A stretch of 64,000 nucleotides of DNA from JBJHBP01 sp050485645 (GCA_050485645.1 JBJHBT010000012.1:40928-104927), one strand, 5' to 3'; shown: positions 1 through 9,256, counted from the first letter of the stretch. Program-made: numbers and translations. Notes: generated from the sequence alone by a model not told the origin.

Positions 1-57
1 CTGATGGTCGACTGGTTCCAGGAACTGGTCACCGGCATTCCGGCCCTGCTCGGATGA
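1..57 (+). CDS. fliQ: FliQ flagellar export protein, C-terminal end only
   Basis: The first 18 codons read LMVDWFQELVTGIPALLG and stop at 55-57. This matches the hydrophobic C-terminal tail of FliQ, an inner-membrane component of the flagellar type III export gate. The call rests on this short match and on position: fliR follows 20 bases downstream, and fliQ-fliR-flhB-flhA is the usual order. The start lies outside the window. Confidence 0.75.
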   Translation: MMVDWFQELVTGIPALLG

Positions 58-76
58 TGGATCGGTCGGCACGGTA

Positions 77-865
77 ATGGCATTGATGAATTTCACCGAA
101 GGCGAACTGATGAGCTGGCTGAGCAGCCTGCTGTATCCGTTCGTTCGTATCGGGGCGCTGCTGCTGGCGGCGCCGATGTTCGGCGCCCGAACCGTGCCGG
201 TTCGCGTGCGTCTGGTGCTGGCGATGCTGCTTGCCATCATCGTGTTTCCCCATGTCAGTGCGCCGGCCGACGTGCAGCCGCTGTCGCTGTCCGGCGGGCT
301 GCTGTTGCTGCGCGAAGTACTGATCGGCGTGTCCATCGGCCTGCTCATGCAGATGATGTTCGCTGCCGTTGCGATTGCCGGCGAGGTCATCGCGCTGTCG
401 ATGGGTCTGGCCTTCGCCAGCATGGTCGACCCGGAACGCGGCGGCAGTGTGCCCCTCGTCGGTCAGCATTTCGTGGTTTACGCGACGCTGCTGTTCCTGG
501 CCTTCGACGGTCATCTGGCACTGCTGATGCTGTTGATTGAAAGCTTCGAATGGCTGCCGCCCGCCTCGTCGGGGCTTGGTGCCCTCGGGTTCCGCGAGCT
601 GGCGGGCTGGGGCAGTCGGATGTTCGAGGCGGCCATTCTGGTTGCGCTGCCGGCGTCAGCCGCATTGCTGGTGGCCAGCGTGTCGATGGGACTGATCGCG
701 CGCAGCGCACCGCAGCTCAACATTTTCGCCGTCGGGTTTCCAATGACGCTGATGCTGGGTATCGCCGCGCTGCTGTTCAGCATGCCGCTGCTCGTCGGGC
801 AGGTGGAGCTGGTGCTGAGCGCCGTGCTCGATCATGCGCGCACGGTGTTCGGAGGCTGGCAGTGA
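77..865 (+). CDS. fliR: FliR, flagellar export-gate membrane protein
   Basis: The 262-residue protein has the normal FliR length and is mostly hydrophobic, with about six membrane segments. FliR forms the FliPQR core of the flagellar type III export gate in the inner membrane. The sequence around RIGALLLAAPMFGARTVPVRVRL and the late LFSMPLLVGQVELVL segment are typical of FliR. It sits between fliQ and flhB, and its stop codon overlaps the flhB start. The ATG at 77 has only a weak ribosome site; an in-frame ATG at 86 is an alternative start. Confidence 0.93.
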   Translation: MALMNFTEGELMSWLSSLLYPFVRIGALLLAAPMFGARTVPVRVRLVLAMLLAIIVFPHVSAPADVQPLSLSGGLLLLREVLIGVSIGLLMQMMFAAVAIAGEVIALSMGLAFASMVDPERGGSVPLVGQHFVVYATLLFLAFDGHLALLMLLIESFEWLPPASSGLGALGFRELAGWGSRMFEAAILVALPASAALLVASVSMGLIARSAPQLNIFAVGFPMTLMLGIAALLFSMPLLVGQVELVLSAVLDHARTVFGGWQ

Positions 866-2004
866 GCGAACAGCAGGCCCAGGAACGCACCGAGCAACCC
901 ACGCCCAAGCGCTTGCAGAAGGCTCGGGAGAAGGGCCAGGTGCCGCGCTCCCGTGAGCTGAACACGATGGCGGTGGCACTGGCCGGTGCCGCTGCGCTGG
1001 TGATGTTCGGCGGCTGGATGGTCGAAGGTATGCGGCAGGTGATGGTGACTGCGCTGTCCGCACCCGCCACGGCGGGACAGGAACACAGCATCGTGGTCGA
1101 GGCGCTGGCTGGCGCGATGATCGACGCGCTGTTCGTGATCACGCCGATTCTGGTGGTTGCGTTTGTCGCGGCCCTCGCCGGACCGGTGATGATCGGCGGC
1201 ATGAATTTCAGTTTCGCCGCGGCCCGTCCGAAATTCGATCGCCTGAATCCCGTCAGCGGCCTGAAACGGATTTTCTCGGCGCAGGGTGCGATGGAACTGG
1301 TCAAGACGGTGTTGAAGTTCACCGTGCTCACCAGCGTCGCCATCGTACTGCTGTGGATGGTCAGCGATGAACTGCTGGCGCTGGGACGCGGCTCGGTCGA
1401 GGCGGGCATGGTCAATGGTGCAAGGATCGTGCAGCGCGCTGCGCTGCTGCTGGCCGGCGGGCTGGTGCTGATCGCCGCCATCGACGCGCCGTTTCAGCTG
1501 TGGAATCACCTGCGCCAGCTGCGCATGACGCGCCAGGAAATCAAGGACGAACTGAAGGAAAGCGACGGCAATCCGGAGATGCGCGGGCGACTGCGTCGCG
1601 CGCAGCGTGCCGCCGCCAATGCGCGCATGATGCACGAAGTGCCGGATGCCGATATCGTGATCACCAATCCGGTGCATTTCGCCGTGGCGCTGCGCTACAC
1701 CGATCGCCCGGACCGCGCGCCGCGCGTGGTGGCCAAGGGACGCGATCTGGTTGCCGCGCGCATCCGCGATCTTGCCGCCGAGCATTCCGTGGTGACCTGT
1801 CAGTCGCCGGCGCTGGCGCGCGCCATCTATTTCCATACCGAGCTTGGTCACGAGATTCCCGCGGGGCTGTATCTGGCCGTTGCCCGCGTGCTTGCGTGGG
1901 TCATGCAGGTGAATGCGGCCATGAAGGGCGGCACGCCGACGCCGGCGTTCCCGCAGGGACTGGTGGTGCCGGATGAGTTCTTTGTCGGCGAGGTGGCGCG
2001 ATGA
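862..2004 (+). CDS. flhB: FlhB, export substrate-specificity switch
   Basis: The 380-residue protein has four N-terminal membrane segments and a cytoplasmic autocleavage domain. It controls the change from rod/hook to filament export. The start is taken as GTG 862, which overlaps the fliR stop; the reading frame is open further upstream but only as antisense-like sequence. The N-terminus (EQPTPKRLQKAREKGQVPRS) is classic FlhB. The cleavage tetrapeptide at residues 269-272 reads N-P-V-H instead of the near-universal N-P-T-H. The cleavage pair Asn269-Pro270 is kept. The stop overlaps the flhA start. Confidence 0.96.
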   Translation: MSEQQAQERTEQPTPKRLQKAREKGQVPRSRELNTMAVALAGAAALVMFGGWMVEGMRQVMVTALSAPATAGQEHSIVVEALAGAMIDALFVITPILVVAFVAALAGPVMIGGMNFSFAAARPKFDRLNPVSGLKRIFSAQGAMELVKTVLKFTVLTSVAIVLLWMVSDELLALGRGSVEAGMVNGARIVQRAALLLAGGLVLIAAIDAPFQLWNHLRQLRMTRQEIKDELKESDGNPEMRGRLRRAQRAAANARMMHEVPDADIVITNPVHFAVALRYTDRPDRAPRVVAKGRDLVAARIRDLAAEHSVVTCQSPALARAIYFHTELGHEIPAGLYLAVARVLAWVMQVNAAMKGGTPTPAFPQGLVVPDEFFVGEVAR

Positions 2005-4115
2005 GCGCGATCAGTACACCGGTGAATCGCTGGCAGGTGCTGAGTCTGGGTACGCCGCTGCTGGTGCTGGCCCTGCTGGGCATGATCGTCATGCCCGTGC
2101 CGCCGCTGGTGCTGGACGTGTTCTTCACCTTCAACATCGCGCTGGCGCTGATCGTCATTCTCATGACCGTCTATACGCAGCGGCCGCTGGAATTCAGCAT
2201 CTTCCCGAGCGTGCTGCTGGTGGCGACGCTGCTCAGGCTGGCGCTGAACATTGCCTCCACACGGGTGATTCTGCTCAACGGACACTCCGGCACGGGCTCG
2301 GCAGGGCGGGTGATCGAGTCGTTCGGCGAGTTTGTGATGGGCGGCAATTTCGCCGTGGGCCTGGCGGTGTTCGCGATTCTCGTCATCATCAACTTCGTGG
2401 TCGTGACCAAGGGTGCCGGCCGCGTCTCGGAAGTCAGCGCCCGCTTCACGCTCGACGCCATGCCCGGCAAGCAGATGGCCATCGACGCCGATCTGAATGC
2501 CGGCATCCTCACCCAGGACGAAGCCAGACGGCGGCGCGAGGAAGTGTCGCAGGAAGCGGATTTCTACGGCTCCATGGACGGCGCCAGCAAGTTTGTGCGC
2601 GGTGATGCCATCGCCGGCATCCTGATCCTGTTCATCAACATTCTCGGCGGCCTTGCCATCGGCATGGCATCGCACGGCCTCAGCCTGGCGGATGCGGCAA
2701 CCAACTACGTGCTGCTCACGGTGGGTGACGGCCTGGTCGCGCAGATTCCGTCACTGGTGCTGTCCACGGCAACGGCCATCATTGTCACGCGTGTGTCCGC
2801 GGCCCGTGACATGGGCGAGCAGGTGGGTGAACAGCTGCTCAGCAATCCGCGGGCGTTCTTTACCGTGGCCGGCGTGATCGGTGTGCTGGGTCTGGTGCCG
2901 GGTATGCCCAGCGGCGTGTTCCTGCTGCTGGCCGCACTGTTCGTGGCCGTCGGCTGGGTGATACGCGCGCGTGCCACGCAGCAGGACGCGGAGGAGACGC
3001 CCGAGGTCGGCAAGCCGGCGGTTGACCAGGAGCGCGATCTGTCCTGGGACGACGTACCGCCGGTGGATCTGATCGGGCTGGAGCTGGGTTATCGGCTGAT
3101 TCCGCTGATCGACACGAAGCAGGGCGGCAGCCTGCTCGGGCGCGTCAAAGGCGTGCGGCGCAAGCTGTCGCAGGAGCTGGGCTTCCTGCTGCAGGCCGTG
3201 CACATACGCGACAACCTGGAACTGGCGCCCACGGGTTACCGGATCAATCTGCTCGGCGTTCCAGTGGGTGACGGTGAGGTCATTCCGGACCGCGAACTGG
3301 CCATCAATCCCGGGCGTGTGTACGGCACCATCGGCGGCCAGGAAACCCGCGATCCGGCTTTCGGCCTGGAAGCGGTGTGGATCGAGCCGGCGCAGCGCGA
3401 GAAAGCCCAGCAGCTGGGTTACACGGTGGTGGACGCGGGCACGGTGATCGCAACGCATCTCAGTCGCGTGCTGAAGGAGCACGCACACGAACTGCTGGGT
3501 CACGAGGAAGCGCAGGCACTGCTCGACATGCTGGCGCGCACACATCCGAAGCTGGTGGAGAACCTCGTGCCCAAGGCACTGGAACTGGGTGTGGTGCTGC
3601 GCGTGCTGCAGAACCTGCTCGCCGAACAGGTACCGGTGCGTGACATGCGCAGTATCGCCGAAGCGCTCGCGCAGCAGGCAGGCAGAACACAGGATGCGGA
3701 TGCGCTGACCGCGACGGCACGTGCAGCGCTTGGACGTTCGATCGTGCAGTGCATCGCCGGCGGCAGCGGAGAGCTGCCGCTGATTGCACTGGATCCGGCG
3801 CTGGAGCAGTTGCTGCACAAGGCGTTCGGGCAGGGTGGCGGTGGTGCGATCGAACCTGGTCTGGCCGCCCGGTTGCAGCAGTCGCTGCGCGATCTGGTGC
3901 AGCGTCAGGAAGTGGAAGGTCAGCCCTCGGTGCTGGTGGTGGGTCCGGAGATCCGCACGCTGGTTTCGCGCTGGCTCAGGCCTTCGATCTATGGCCTGCA
4001 TGTGATGGCCTATACGGAAATTCCGGACAACCGGGCGGTGAAGATCGTCGCGAGTGTGGGTGGAGATAACGGCGCCGGCCTGTTGCCGGCAGGTTCGGGC
4101 GGTGCAACCGCCTGA
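2001..4115 (+). CDS. flhA: FlhA, flagellar export-gate protein
   Basis: This 704-residue protein has the usual FlhA size: about eight N-terminal membrane helices (residues 1-320) followed by a large cytoplasmic domain that docks export chaperones. The FHIPEP region is clear at MPGKQMAIDADLNAG, which contains the Lys and Asp linked to proton-driven export in Salmonella FlhA. The ATG overlaps the flhB stop (ATGA). It lies inside the export operon and is followed by flhF after 16 bases. No abnormal feature is visible. Confidence 0.97.
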   Translation: MSAISTPVNRWQVLSLGTPLLVLALLGMIVMPVPPLVLDVFFTFNIALALIVILMTVYTQRPLEFSIFPSVLLVATLLRLALNIASTRVILLNGHSGTGSAGRVIESFGEFVMGGNFAVGLAVFAILVIINFVVVTKGAGRVSEVSARFTLDAMPGKQMAIDADLNAGILTQDEARRRREEVSQEADFYGSMDGASKFVRGDAIAGILILFINILGGLAIGMASHGLSLADAATNYVLLTVGDGLVAQIPSLVLSTATAIIVTRVSAARDMGEQVGEQLLSNPRAFFTVAGVIGVLGLVPGMPSGVFLLLAALFVAVGWVIRARATQQDAEETPEVGKPAVDQERDLSWDDVPPVDLIGLELGYRLIPLIDTKQGGSLLGRVKGVRRKLSQELGFLLQAVHIRDNLELAPTGYRINLLGVPVGDGEVIPDRELAINPGRVYGTIGGQETRDPAFGLEAVWIEPAQREKAQQLGYTVVDAGTVIATHLSRVLKEHAHELLGHEEAQALLDMLARTHPKLVENLVPKALELGVVLRVLQNLLAEQVPVRDMRSIAEALAQQAGRTQDADALTATARAALGRSIVQCIAGGSGELPLIALDPALEQLLHKAFGQGGGGAIEPGLAARLQQSLRDLVQRQEVEGQPSVLVVGPEIRTLVSRWLRPSIYGLHVMAYTEIPDNRAVKIVASVGGDNGAGLLPAGSGGATA

Positions 4116-4131
4116 CAGGAGCAGATGATTC

Positions 4132-5520
4132 ATGAACGTTAAACGATTCCTGGCGCCGGACATGCGCCGTGCGATCAATCAGGTCAGGGCCGTTCATGGT
4201 CCGGACGCGGTGATCCTGTCGAGTCGTTCGGTGGGCGAGGGCGTGGAGATCGTCGCGGCCATCGACTACGACCCGGAGCTGCTGGCCGCGCTGTCGCGCG
4301 AGTCGGCGTCGCAGGAGGAATCGGATCAGGCGCAGTCCCGCGCCACCGCCACCGCCACCGCCGACAGACCGGGTGACAGCAGCCCCGATAGCGGGCCGGA
4401 TGCCGGCGTGGGTGCCAACGCCCGGACCGAATCGCGGGGCGACGCACCGCTCGACGTACAGGCCGACGTACAGGCCGACGCACAGGCCGACGCACGGGGA
4501 GAGAAGGGGTCGGCCGACATGGCATCGACAGCGCTGGCTCAGGATGCGTCCGCGGCGCCAGCGACGGAGACGGTGACCACCGGTGCCGCAGGTGGCGTGA
4601 AGGGCGTTGTGGTTGACACATCGGATCCGGCGCTGGCAACCCTGGAGCTGGAGGTGAAGGCACTGAAGAACATGCTGCGGGAGCAGTTCGCGCGGCTGAG
4701 CTGGGCCGACATGAAAACCTTCGATCCCGAGCGTGCGGCACTGCTGCGCAGAGTCGAATCCATCGGCATTGCCCCGGCGCTGGCCGCGACACTGGTGGCG
4801 GAGGTGGCGAACATCAACGAGCCGGACAGGGCGTGGCGCGAGGTGCTGTATGCCCTGACGCGGCGTGTGCAGGTGCTGCGTGACGATCCGCTGGAGCAGG
4901 AAGGCGCGATCGCGCTGATCGGTCCCACCGGCGTCGGCAAGACGACCACGATCGCCAAGCTCGCCGCGCGGCATTGCCTGCGCTACGGCCGCGATTCGCT
5001 GGCACTGATCACCACGGACAATTTCCGCGTCGGCGCGCAGCGGCAGCTGGATGCCTTCGGCGCCATTCTCGGTGTACCGGTGCGTCGTGCCGACACCGGA
5101 GAAGAACTGACCGTGCTGCTGGACGAGTATCGCAGCAGGCGACTGGTGCTGATCGACACCGCCGGCATCGCGCCGCGCGACGCCCGGCTTGCAGCGACGA
5201 TGAAGCCGCTCGAGACGGCACCCGGACTGCGCCGTTTCCTCGTCCTGTCGGCCAACCTTCAGGAATCGGTGATGCGCGATGCGTTGCGGTGCTTTGGCGG
5301 CGCGTCGCTGTCGGGCGTGGTGCTGAGCAAACTGGACGAAGCCAATGGTCTGGGTGCCGCATTGTCGGCGCTGGTTGATGAGCGGTTGCCGGTTGCGTGG
5401 CTCAGCGATGGTCAGCGGGTTCCGGAAGACCTGCGACTGGCACGCATCGCCAATCTGATCGGCTGGGCGACCCGGCCGGTCGATGATGTGGAAAAGGATG
5501 TGCGGCATGCGGCAGCCTGA
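4132..5520 (+). CDS. flhF: FlhF, SRP-type GTPase placing the polar flagellum
   Basis: The 462-residue protein has an N-terminal basic B domain (MNVKRFLAPDMRRAINQVRA), a low-complexity linker (about residues 65-165) and a C-terminal NG GTPase domain. The P-loop GPTGVGKTT starts near residue 264, and the G3-like DTAGIAPRD follows. FlhF marks the flagellated pole and recruits early flagellar parts. The linker contains a 12-bp tandem repeat. The gene overlaps flhG, its regulator. A FlhF/FlhG pair implies a controlled number and place of flagella, usually polar. Confidence 0.95.
   Translation: MNVKRFLAPDMRRAINQVRAVHGPDAVILSSRSVGEGVEIVAAIDYDPELLAALSRESASQEESDQAQSRATATATADRPGDSSPDSGPDAGVGANARTESRGDAPLDVQADVQADAQADARGEKGSADMASTALAQDASAAPATETVTTGAAGGVKGVVVDTSDPALATLELEVKALKNMLREQFARLSWADMKTFDPERAALLRRVESIGIAPALAATLVAEVANINEPDRAWREVLYALTRRVQVLRDDPLEQEGAIALIGPTGVGKTTTIAKLAARHCLRYGRDSLALITTDNFRVGAQRQLDAFGAILGVPVRRADTGEELTVLLDEYRSRRLVLIDTAGIAPRDARLAATMKPLETAPGLRRFLVLSANLQESVMRDALRCFGGASLSGVVLSKLDEANGLGAALSALVDERLPVAWLSDGQRVPEDLRLARIANLIGWATRPVDDVEKDVRHAAA
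4453..4491 (+). repeat. 12-bp in-frame tandem repeat in flhF
   Basis: Three units of GACGTACAGGCC (the third with one change, GACGCACAGGCC) run from 4453 to 4488, followed by a partial unit. They encode repeating Asp-Val/Ala-Gln-Ala in the linker of FlhF. The unit is a multiple of three, so copy-number change would lengthen the linker without a frameshift. Confidence 0.85.
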
Positions 5521-6388
5521 AGACCAGGCCGCCGGCCTGCGGCGGCTCTATGCACCTTCGCAACTGAAAGTAATCGCAGTGGCCAGCGGTAAGGGCGGCG
5601 TGGGCAAGACCACGGTGGCCATCAATCTGGCCGTGGCGCTGGCGAAGCAGGGCAGGGGAACGCTGCTCATGGACGCCGACCTGGGGCTTGCCAACGTCGA
5701 TGTGATGCTCGGTCTGAAGCCCGTCGCGACCGTGGAACAGGTGTTGTCCGGCGAGCATCGACTCGAGGACGTCATGCTCGAAGGTCCGGCGGGGCTGAAG
5801 ATTCTGCCTGGTGCTTCGGGCGTGTCGGCGCTGGCGCGTCTGGATTCCAGTGTTCAGCACGGCCTCATCAGTGCGTTTTCGACGCTGCCCTATACACCGG
5901 ATGCGATGGTCATCGATGTGGCCACCGGCATCGATGCGTCCGTGCTCGGCTTCTGCGGTGCCGCGCACGAAGTCGTCGTCGTGGTCTGCGACGATGCGGC
6001 ATCGATCACCGATGCCTATGCGCTGATCAAGCTGCTGTCGCGCGAGCGCGGCGTGAAGTGCTTCCGGATTTTGTGCAACCGCGTGAATCACGCGACTCAG
6101 GGAATGGCGCTGTTCCGCCGACTGGAAAAAGTCTGTGATCGCTTTCTCAGCATCACCCTGCACCACTTCGGTTCCGTACCCGACGACCCGGCCGTGGCGT
6201 TCTCGGCGCGTATCCGGCGCTCGGTGGTGGAGTCGCTGCCCACAAGCCCTGCCGGCCGGACATTCAAGGATCTGGCCGCCCGTGCCGATAAATGGGCAGT
6301 ACCTCGGTCATCGAGTGCCAGGCCGCTGTTCTTTCTGGAGCGACTGCTGCGGAACGGTGAGGCCTCGGCCATGACGGCGGGGGGCTGA
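5507..6388 (+). CDS. flhG: FlhG/FleN, MinD-like ATPase regulating flagellar number
   Basis: The protein (293 residues from ATG 5507) is a ParA/MinD-family ATPase with the deviant Walker A motif KGGVGKT at residues 29-35 and a switch-region DADLGLANVD. Residues 6-12 read DQAAGLR, the DQAxxLR motif by which FlhG activates the FlhF GTPase. This motif also supports the chosen start; the open frame upstream (from 5483) only adds a short tail. It overlaps flhF and ends one base before fliA. FlhG limits flagellar number by acting on FlhF and the master regulator. Confidence 0.94.
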   Translation: MRQPEDQAAGLRRLYAPSQLKVIAVASGKGGVGKTTVAINLAVALAKQGRGTLLMDADLGLANVDVMLGLKPVATVEQVLSGEHRLEDVMLEGPAGLKILPGASGVSALARLDSSVQHGLISAFSTLPYTPDAMVIDVATGIDASVLGFCGAAHEVVVVVCDDAASITDAYALIKLLSRERGVKCFRILCNRVNHATQGMALFRRLEKVCDRFLSITLHHFGSVPDDPAVAFSARIRRSVVESLPTSPAGRTFKDLAARADKWAVPRSSSARPLFFLERLLRNGEASAMTAGG

Positions 6389-6389
6389 C

Positions 6390-7109
6390 ATGTACGCCGC
6401 GAACGCTTCGGAAGAGTGGGGACGCCTGGTCGAGTGCCACATGGAGCTGGTGCGGCGTATCGCGTTTCATCTGCTCGGGAGGTTGCCACCCGCGGTGCAA
6501 GTGGAGGATCTGATACAGGCCGGTGCCATCGGATTGCTGGACGCGGCGAAGCACTACGACAGCAGCCATGGCGCGAGCTTCGAGACCTACGCCGGTCTGC
6601 GCATACGCGGCGCCATGCTCGACGAACTGCGCCGCAGCGACTGGTCGCCGCGCTCGGCCAATCGCCTTGCGCGTCAGATCAGCCAGGCCATGCAGGCGGT
6701 GGAAGCGAGCACCGGCAGCGCGGCGGGTTCGGCCGATGTGGCTGCGGCACTGGGCGTGGATGTGGAGAGTTATCACGACATGGTGCGTCGTGCGAGTCAG
6801 GCGAGGGTGTTCAGCCTGGAGGAAATCTACGGGCCGGACGATGGCGCCGACGTGCTCGGCGGCGGTGATGACCCGGCCGGCGAAGTGCTGCGCGGTGACT
6901 TCGGCGAAGCACTGCAGGCGGCGATTGCCGAACTGCCGGAACGGGAGCAGCTGGTGATGTCGCTGTACTACGACGATGAGCTGACGCTGAAGGAAATCGG
7001 CGCCGTGCTCGGCGTAACCGAATCGCGTGTGTGCCAGCTGCACGGGCAGGCACTGATCAGGCTGCGATCGAAGCTGAGTGAATGGGAATACGACGAGATA
7101 TCGGTCTGA
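6390..7109 (+). CDS. fliA: FliA, flagellar sigma factor (sigma-28)
   Basis: This 239-residue sigma-70-family protein has region 2 (VEDLIQAGAIGLLDAAKHYD, then FETYAGLRIRGAMLDELR) and region 4 (LTLKEIGAVLGVTESRVCQLHGQALIRLR). Both closely match FliA, which transcribes late flagellar genes such as flagellin and motor genes. It follows flhG by one base. In pseudomonads fliA is followed by cheYZAB; here motC comes next after 24 bases. Confidence 0.96.
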   Translation: MYAANASEEWGRLVECHMELVRRIAFHLLGRLPPAVQVEDLIQAGAIGLLDAAKHYDSSHGASFETYAGLRIRGAMLDELRRSDWSPRSANRLARQISQAMQAVEASTGSAAGSADVAAALGVDVESYHDMVRRASQARVFSLEEIYGPDDGADVLGGGDDPAGEVLRGDFGEALQAAIAELPEREQLVMSLYYDDELTLKEIGAVLGVTESRVCQLHGQALIRLRSKLSEWEYDEISV

Positions 7110-7133
7110 GGACCAACCTGCGGAACGGGATTT

Positions 7134-7874
7134 ATGGACGTACTTAGCCTGCTTGGAGTCGTACTCGCGATCGTCGCCATCCTTGGTGGCAGCGTGCTCA
7201 AGGGCAGCGGAGTGGCCGCGCTGTGGAACGGAGCCGCGTTCCTGATCGTTGTCGTGGGCACATTCGCTTCGGTGTTCATCCAGGTGCGCATGCAGGTGTT
7301 CACGCACGGACTTCGCATTCTGCCGTGGATATTCAAGTCGCCGACCGCTGATGCGGAGCGGCTGATCGAGCAGGTGGTGGGCTGGAGTCAGGTGGCGCGC
7401 AAGGACGGCCTGCTGGGTCTGGAGAGCATCGCCGAACAGGAAACCGATCAGTTCGTGCGCAAGGGTCTGCAGCTGCTGGTGGACGGGGCCGAGCCGGAAA
7501 CGATCCGCCATGTCATGGATGTGGAAATCGAAAGCCGCGAGCACTTCGATCAGCAGGGCGCGAAGGTGTTCGAGAGCCTGGGCATCTATGCGCCGACGCT
7601 GGGCATCATCGGCGCGGTAATGGGCCTGATCAGCGTCATGCAGAACCTCGCCGAGCCGGAAAAGCTGGGTCCGGGTATCGCCACCGCATTCGTGGCGACA
7701 ATCTACGGCATTGCATCGGCCAATCTGCTGTTTCTGCCCATCGGCAACAAGCTCAAGGGGCTGATACAGGCAACCGTGCAGCAGCGTGAACTCGTTCTGG
7801 AAGGCCTGGTCAGCATTGCCCGCGGTGACAATCCGCGCGGTATCGAAACCAAGCTGCGCGGCTTTCTGGTCTGA
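7134..7874 (+). CDS. motC: MotC, MotA-family flagellar stator protein
   Basis: The 246-residue protein has the MotA/PomA layout: two N-terminal membrane segments, a cytoplasmic loop with charged residues, and two C-terminal membrane segments (LGIYAPTLGIIGAVMGLISVM and TAFVATIYGIASANLLFLPIG). It forms the ring of the ion-driven stator that powers flagellar rotation. It is paired with the MotB-type gene 10 bases downstream. The type is nearer the Pseudomonas MotCD pair than E. coli MotAB by length and context. Ion specificity cannot be read with certainty. Confidence 0.92.
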   Translation: MDVLSLLGVVLAIVAILGGSVLKGSGVAALWNGAAFLIVVVGTFASVFIQVRMQVFTHGLRILPWIFKSPTADAERLIEQVVGWSQVARKDGLLGLESIAEQETDQFVRKGLQLLVDGAEPETIRHVMDVEIESREHFDQQGAKVFESLGIYAPTLGIIGAVMGLISVMQNLAEPEKLGPGIATAFVATIYGIASANLLFLPIGNKLKGLIQATVQQRELVLEGLVSIARGDNPRGIETKLRGFLV

Positions 7875-7884
7875 AGTCTTCGCG

Positions 7885-8838
7885 ATGGCACGGCGCAAGC
7901 GGCATGAAGATCACGTGAACCACGAGGCGTGGGCCATTCCCTACGGCGACCTGATCACGCTGCTGCTGGCCTTCTTCGTCGTGATGTATGCGCTGTCATC
8001 GGTCAACGAGGGCAAGTACAGAATCCTCTCCGACTCCCTGATAGCCGCGTTCCGTTCCCAGCCGAAGTCGCTGGAGCCGATCCAGGTGGGTCAGCCATCG
8101 CGCTCCGCATCGGTGCCGGATGTTCGTCAGCAGCGCACGCTGGTGCCTCTGGAAATCGACAGCTACCTCGCCACACAGATGGCACGGATGCCCGAAGGCG
8201 GGCGCCACGAACTGGCCATGATGCGTACCGCGGGCCTCACGCCGGACGAAATCGATGCGGCGATGGCACTGATCGAGGACATCACCACGCAGATCGCCGA
8301 CGAACTGTCCGAGTTGATCGACGCCGACATGGTGCGGCTGCGGCCGGAACGTTTCTGGCTGGAAGTGGAAATCAACACCAGCGTGCTGTTTGCGACGGCC
8401 AGCGCGGAACTGGCCGCGGATGCGGAGCCGATCGTGCGGCGGCTGGGCGACATCCTCGCGCACACGCCCACACGCGTGCAGGTGGAGGGCCACACGGATT
8501 CGCTGCCGATCAGTACGGCAACCTATCCGTCGAACTGGGAGCTGTCCGCAGGCCGGGCCGCCACGGTCGTCAGGCTGTTTGCCGGTGGTGGCGTGAATCC
8601 CGCGCAGCTGTCGGCGGTCGGTTTCTCCGAGTTTCGCCCGGTGGACGACAACGAATCCGCTGCCGGGCGCGCGCGCAACCGGCGGGTTGTGATCGTGATC
8701 ATGGCCGGGCGTGATGATCACGCGGGAAAAGTCTGGACCGAAGCTGAAATGGGCGAACGCGGATGGACAATGGGTGAACCCTCCGCTTCTTTTACACTCG
8801 ATGGAGCTGGCTATGGAATTCAATATCACGACCACTGA
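7885..8838 (+). CDS. motD: MotD, MotB-family stator protein with OmpA domain
   Basis: From ATG 7885 the protein is 317 residues. It has one N-terminal membrane helix (about residues 22-38, DLITLLLAFFVVMYALS) with the ion-binding Asp22, a plug/linker, and a C-terminal OmpA-type peptidoglycan-binding domain (VEGHTDSLPISTATYPSNWELSAGRA). With MotC it forms the stator anchored to the cell wall. The tail after the OmpA domain (MAGRDDHAGKVWTE to YHDH) is an extra 40 or so residues. The gene end overlaps the DUF2802 gene. Confidence 0.93.
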   Translation: MARRKRHEDHVNHEAWAIPYGDLITLLLAFFVVMYALSSVNEGKYRILSDSLIAAFRSQPKSLEPIQVGQPSRSASVPDVRQQRTLVPLEIDSYLATQMARMPEGGRHELAMMRTAGLTPDEIDAAMALIEDITTQIADELSELIDADMVRLRPERFWLEVEINTSVLFATASAELAADAEPIVRRLGDILAHTPTRVQVEGHTDSLPISTATYPSNWELSAGRAATVVRLFAGGGVNPAQLSAVGFSEFRPVDDNESAAGRARNRRVVIVIMAGRDDHAGKVWTEAEMGERGWTMGEPSASFTLDGAGYGIQYHDH

Positions 8839-9256
8839 TCTCATCTATCTGGTGCTCGGGCCTGGCGCCCTGTTGATCGGCGCGTTGCTGCTGCGGAGCG
8901 ATCTGCGACTGCAGCGTCGTCATGACGCGCTGCAGGTCGAGCATGCCGGACTGCGGGAGAGCTGTGCGGGACTGACGGGGAAACTGGACGAACTGCGTGA
9001 CGAATGTCATGCGGTTGCCGAACGCGAACGGCAGCTGCGCGAGCGGGTCGAGCAGTTGCATCGGGATCTTCAGCATGTGCTGCTCAAGGATGCCGAGACG
9101 GGCCCGTATTTTCGTGCCGTGCGTCAGGCCGAGAGTGGTGTCGGAGTGGATTCCCTGGTGGAACGTACCGGCATCACGCGCGCCGAGGCGGCGCTGATCG
9201 TGCAGCTGCATGGCAGCTCCACAGTCAGCCCGGCGCCGATGCAGGCCAGTGCCTGA
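8813..9256 (+). CDS. DUF2802 family protein, flagellar-locus associated
   Basis: The 147-residue product has one N-terminal membrane segment (about residues 7-25), a long coiled coil (about 28-90) and a conserved C-terminal part (GVDSLVERTGITRAEAALIVQLHG) resembling a helix-turn-helix. This matches DUF2802, which in Pseudomonas-type genomes closes the flagellar/chemotaxis cluster. ATG 8813 is preferred over 8801 because GGAGC lies just before it. It overlaps motD by 26 bases. Its molecular role is not clear from the sequence. Confidence 0.75.
   Translation: MEFNITTTDLIYLVLGPGALLIGALLLRSDLRLQRRHDALQVEHAGLRESCAGLTGKLDELRDECHAVAERERQLRERVEQLHRDLQHVLLKDAETGPYFRAVRQAESGVGVDSLVERTGITRAEAALIVQLHGSSTVSPAPMQASA

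Noticed and set aside
3976..5508. 510-residue minus-strand open frame opposite flhA/flhF
   Set aside because: It lies antisense to well-conserved flagellar genes and is Arg/His/Gln-rich with no recognisable domain.
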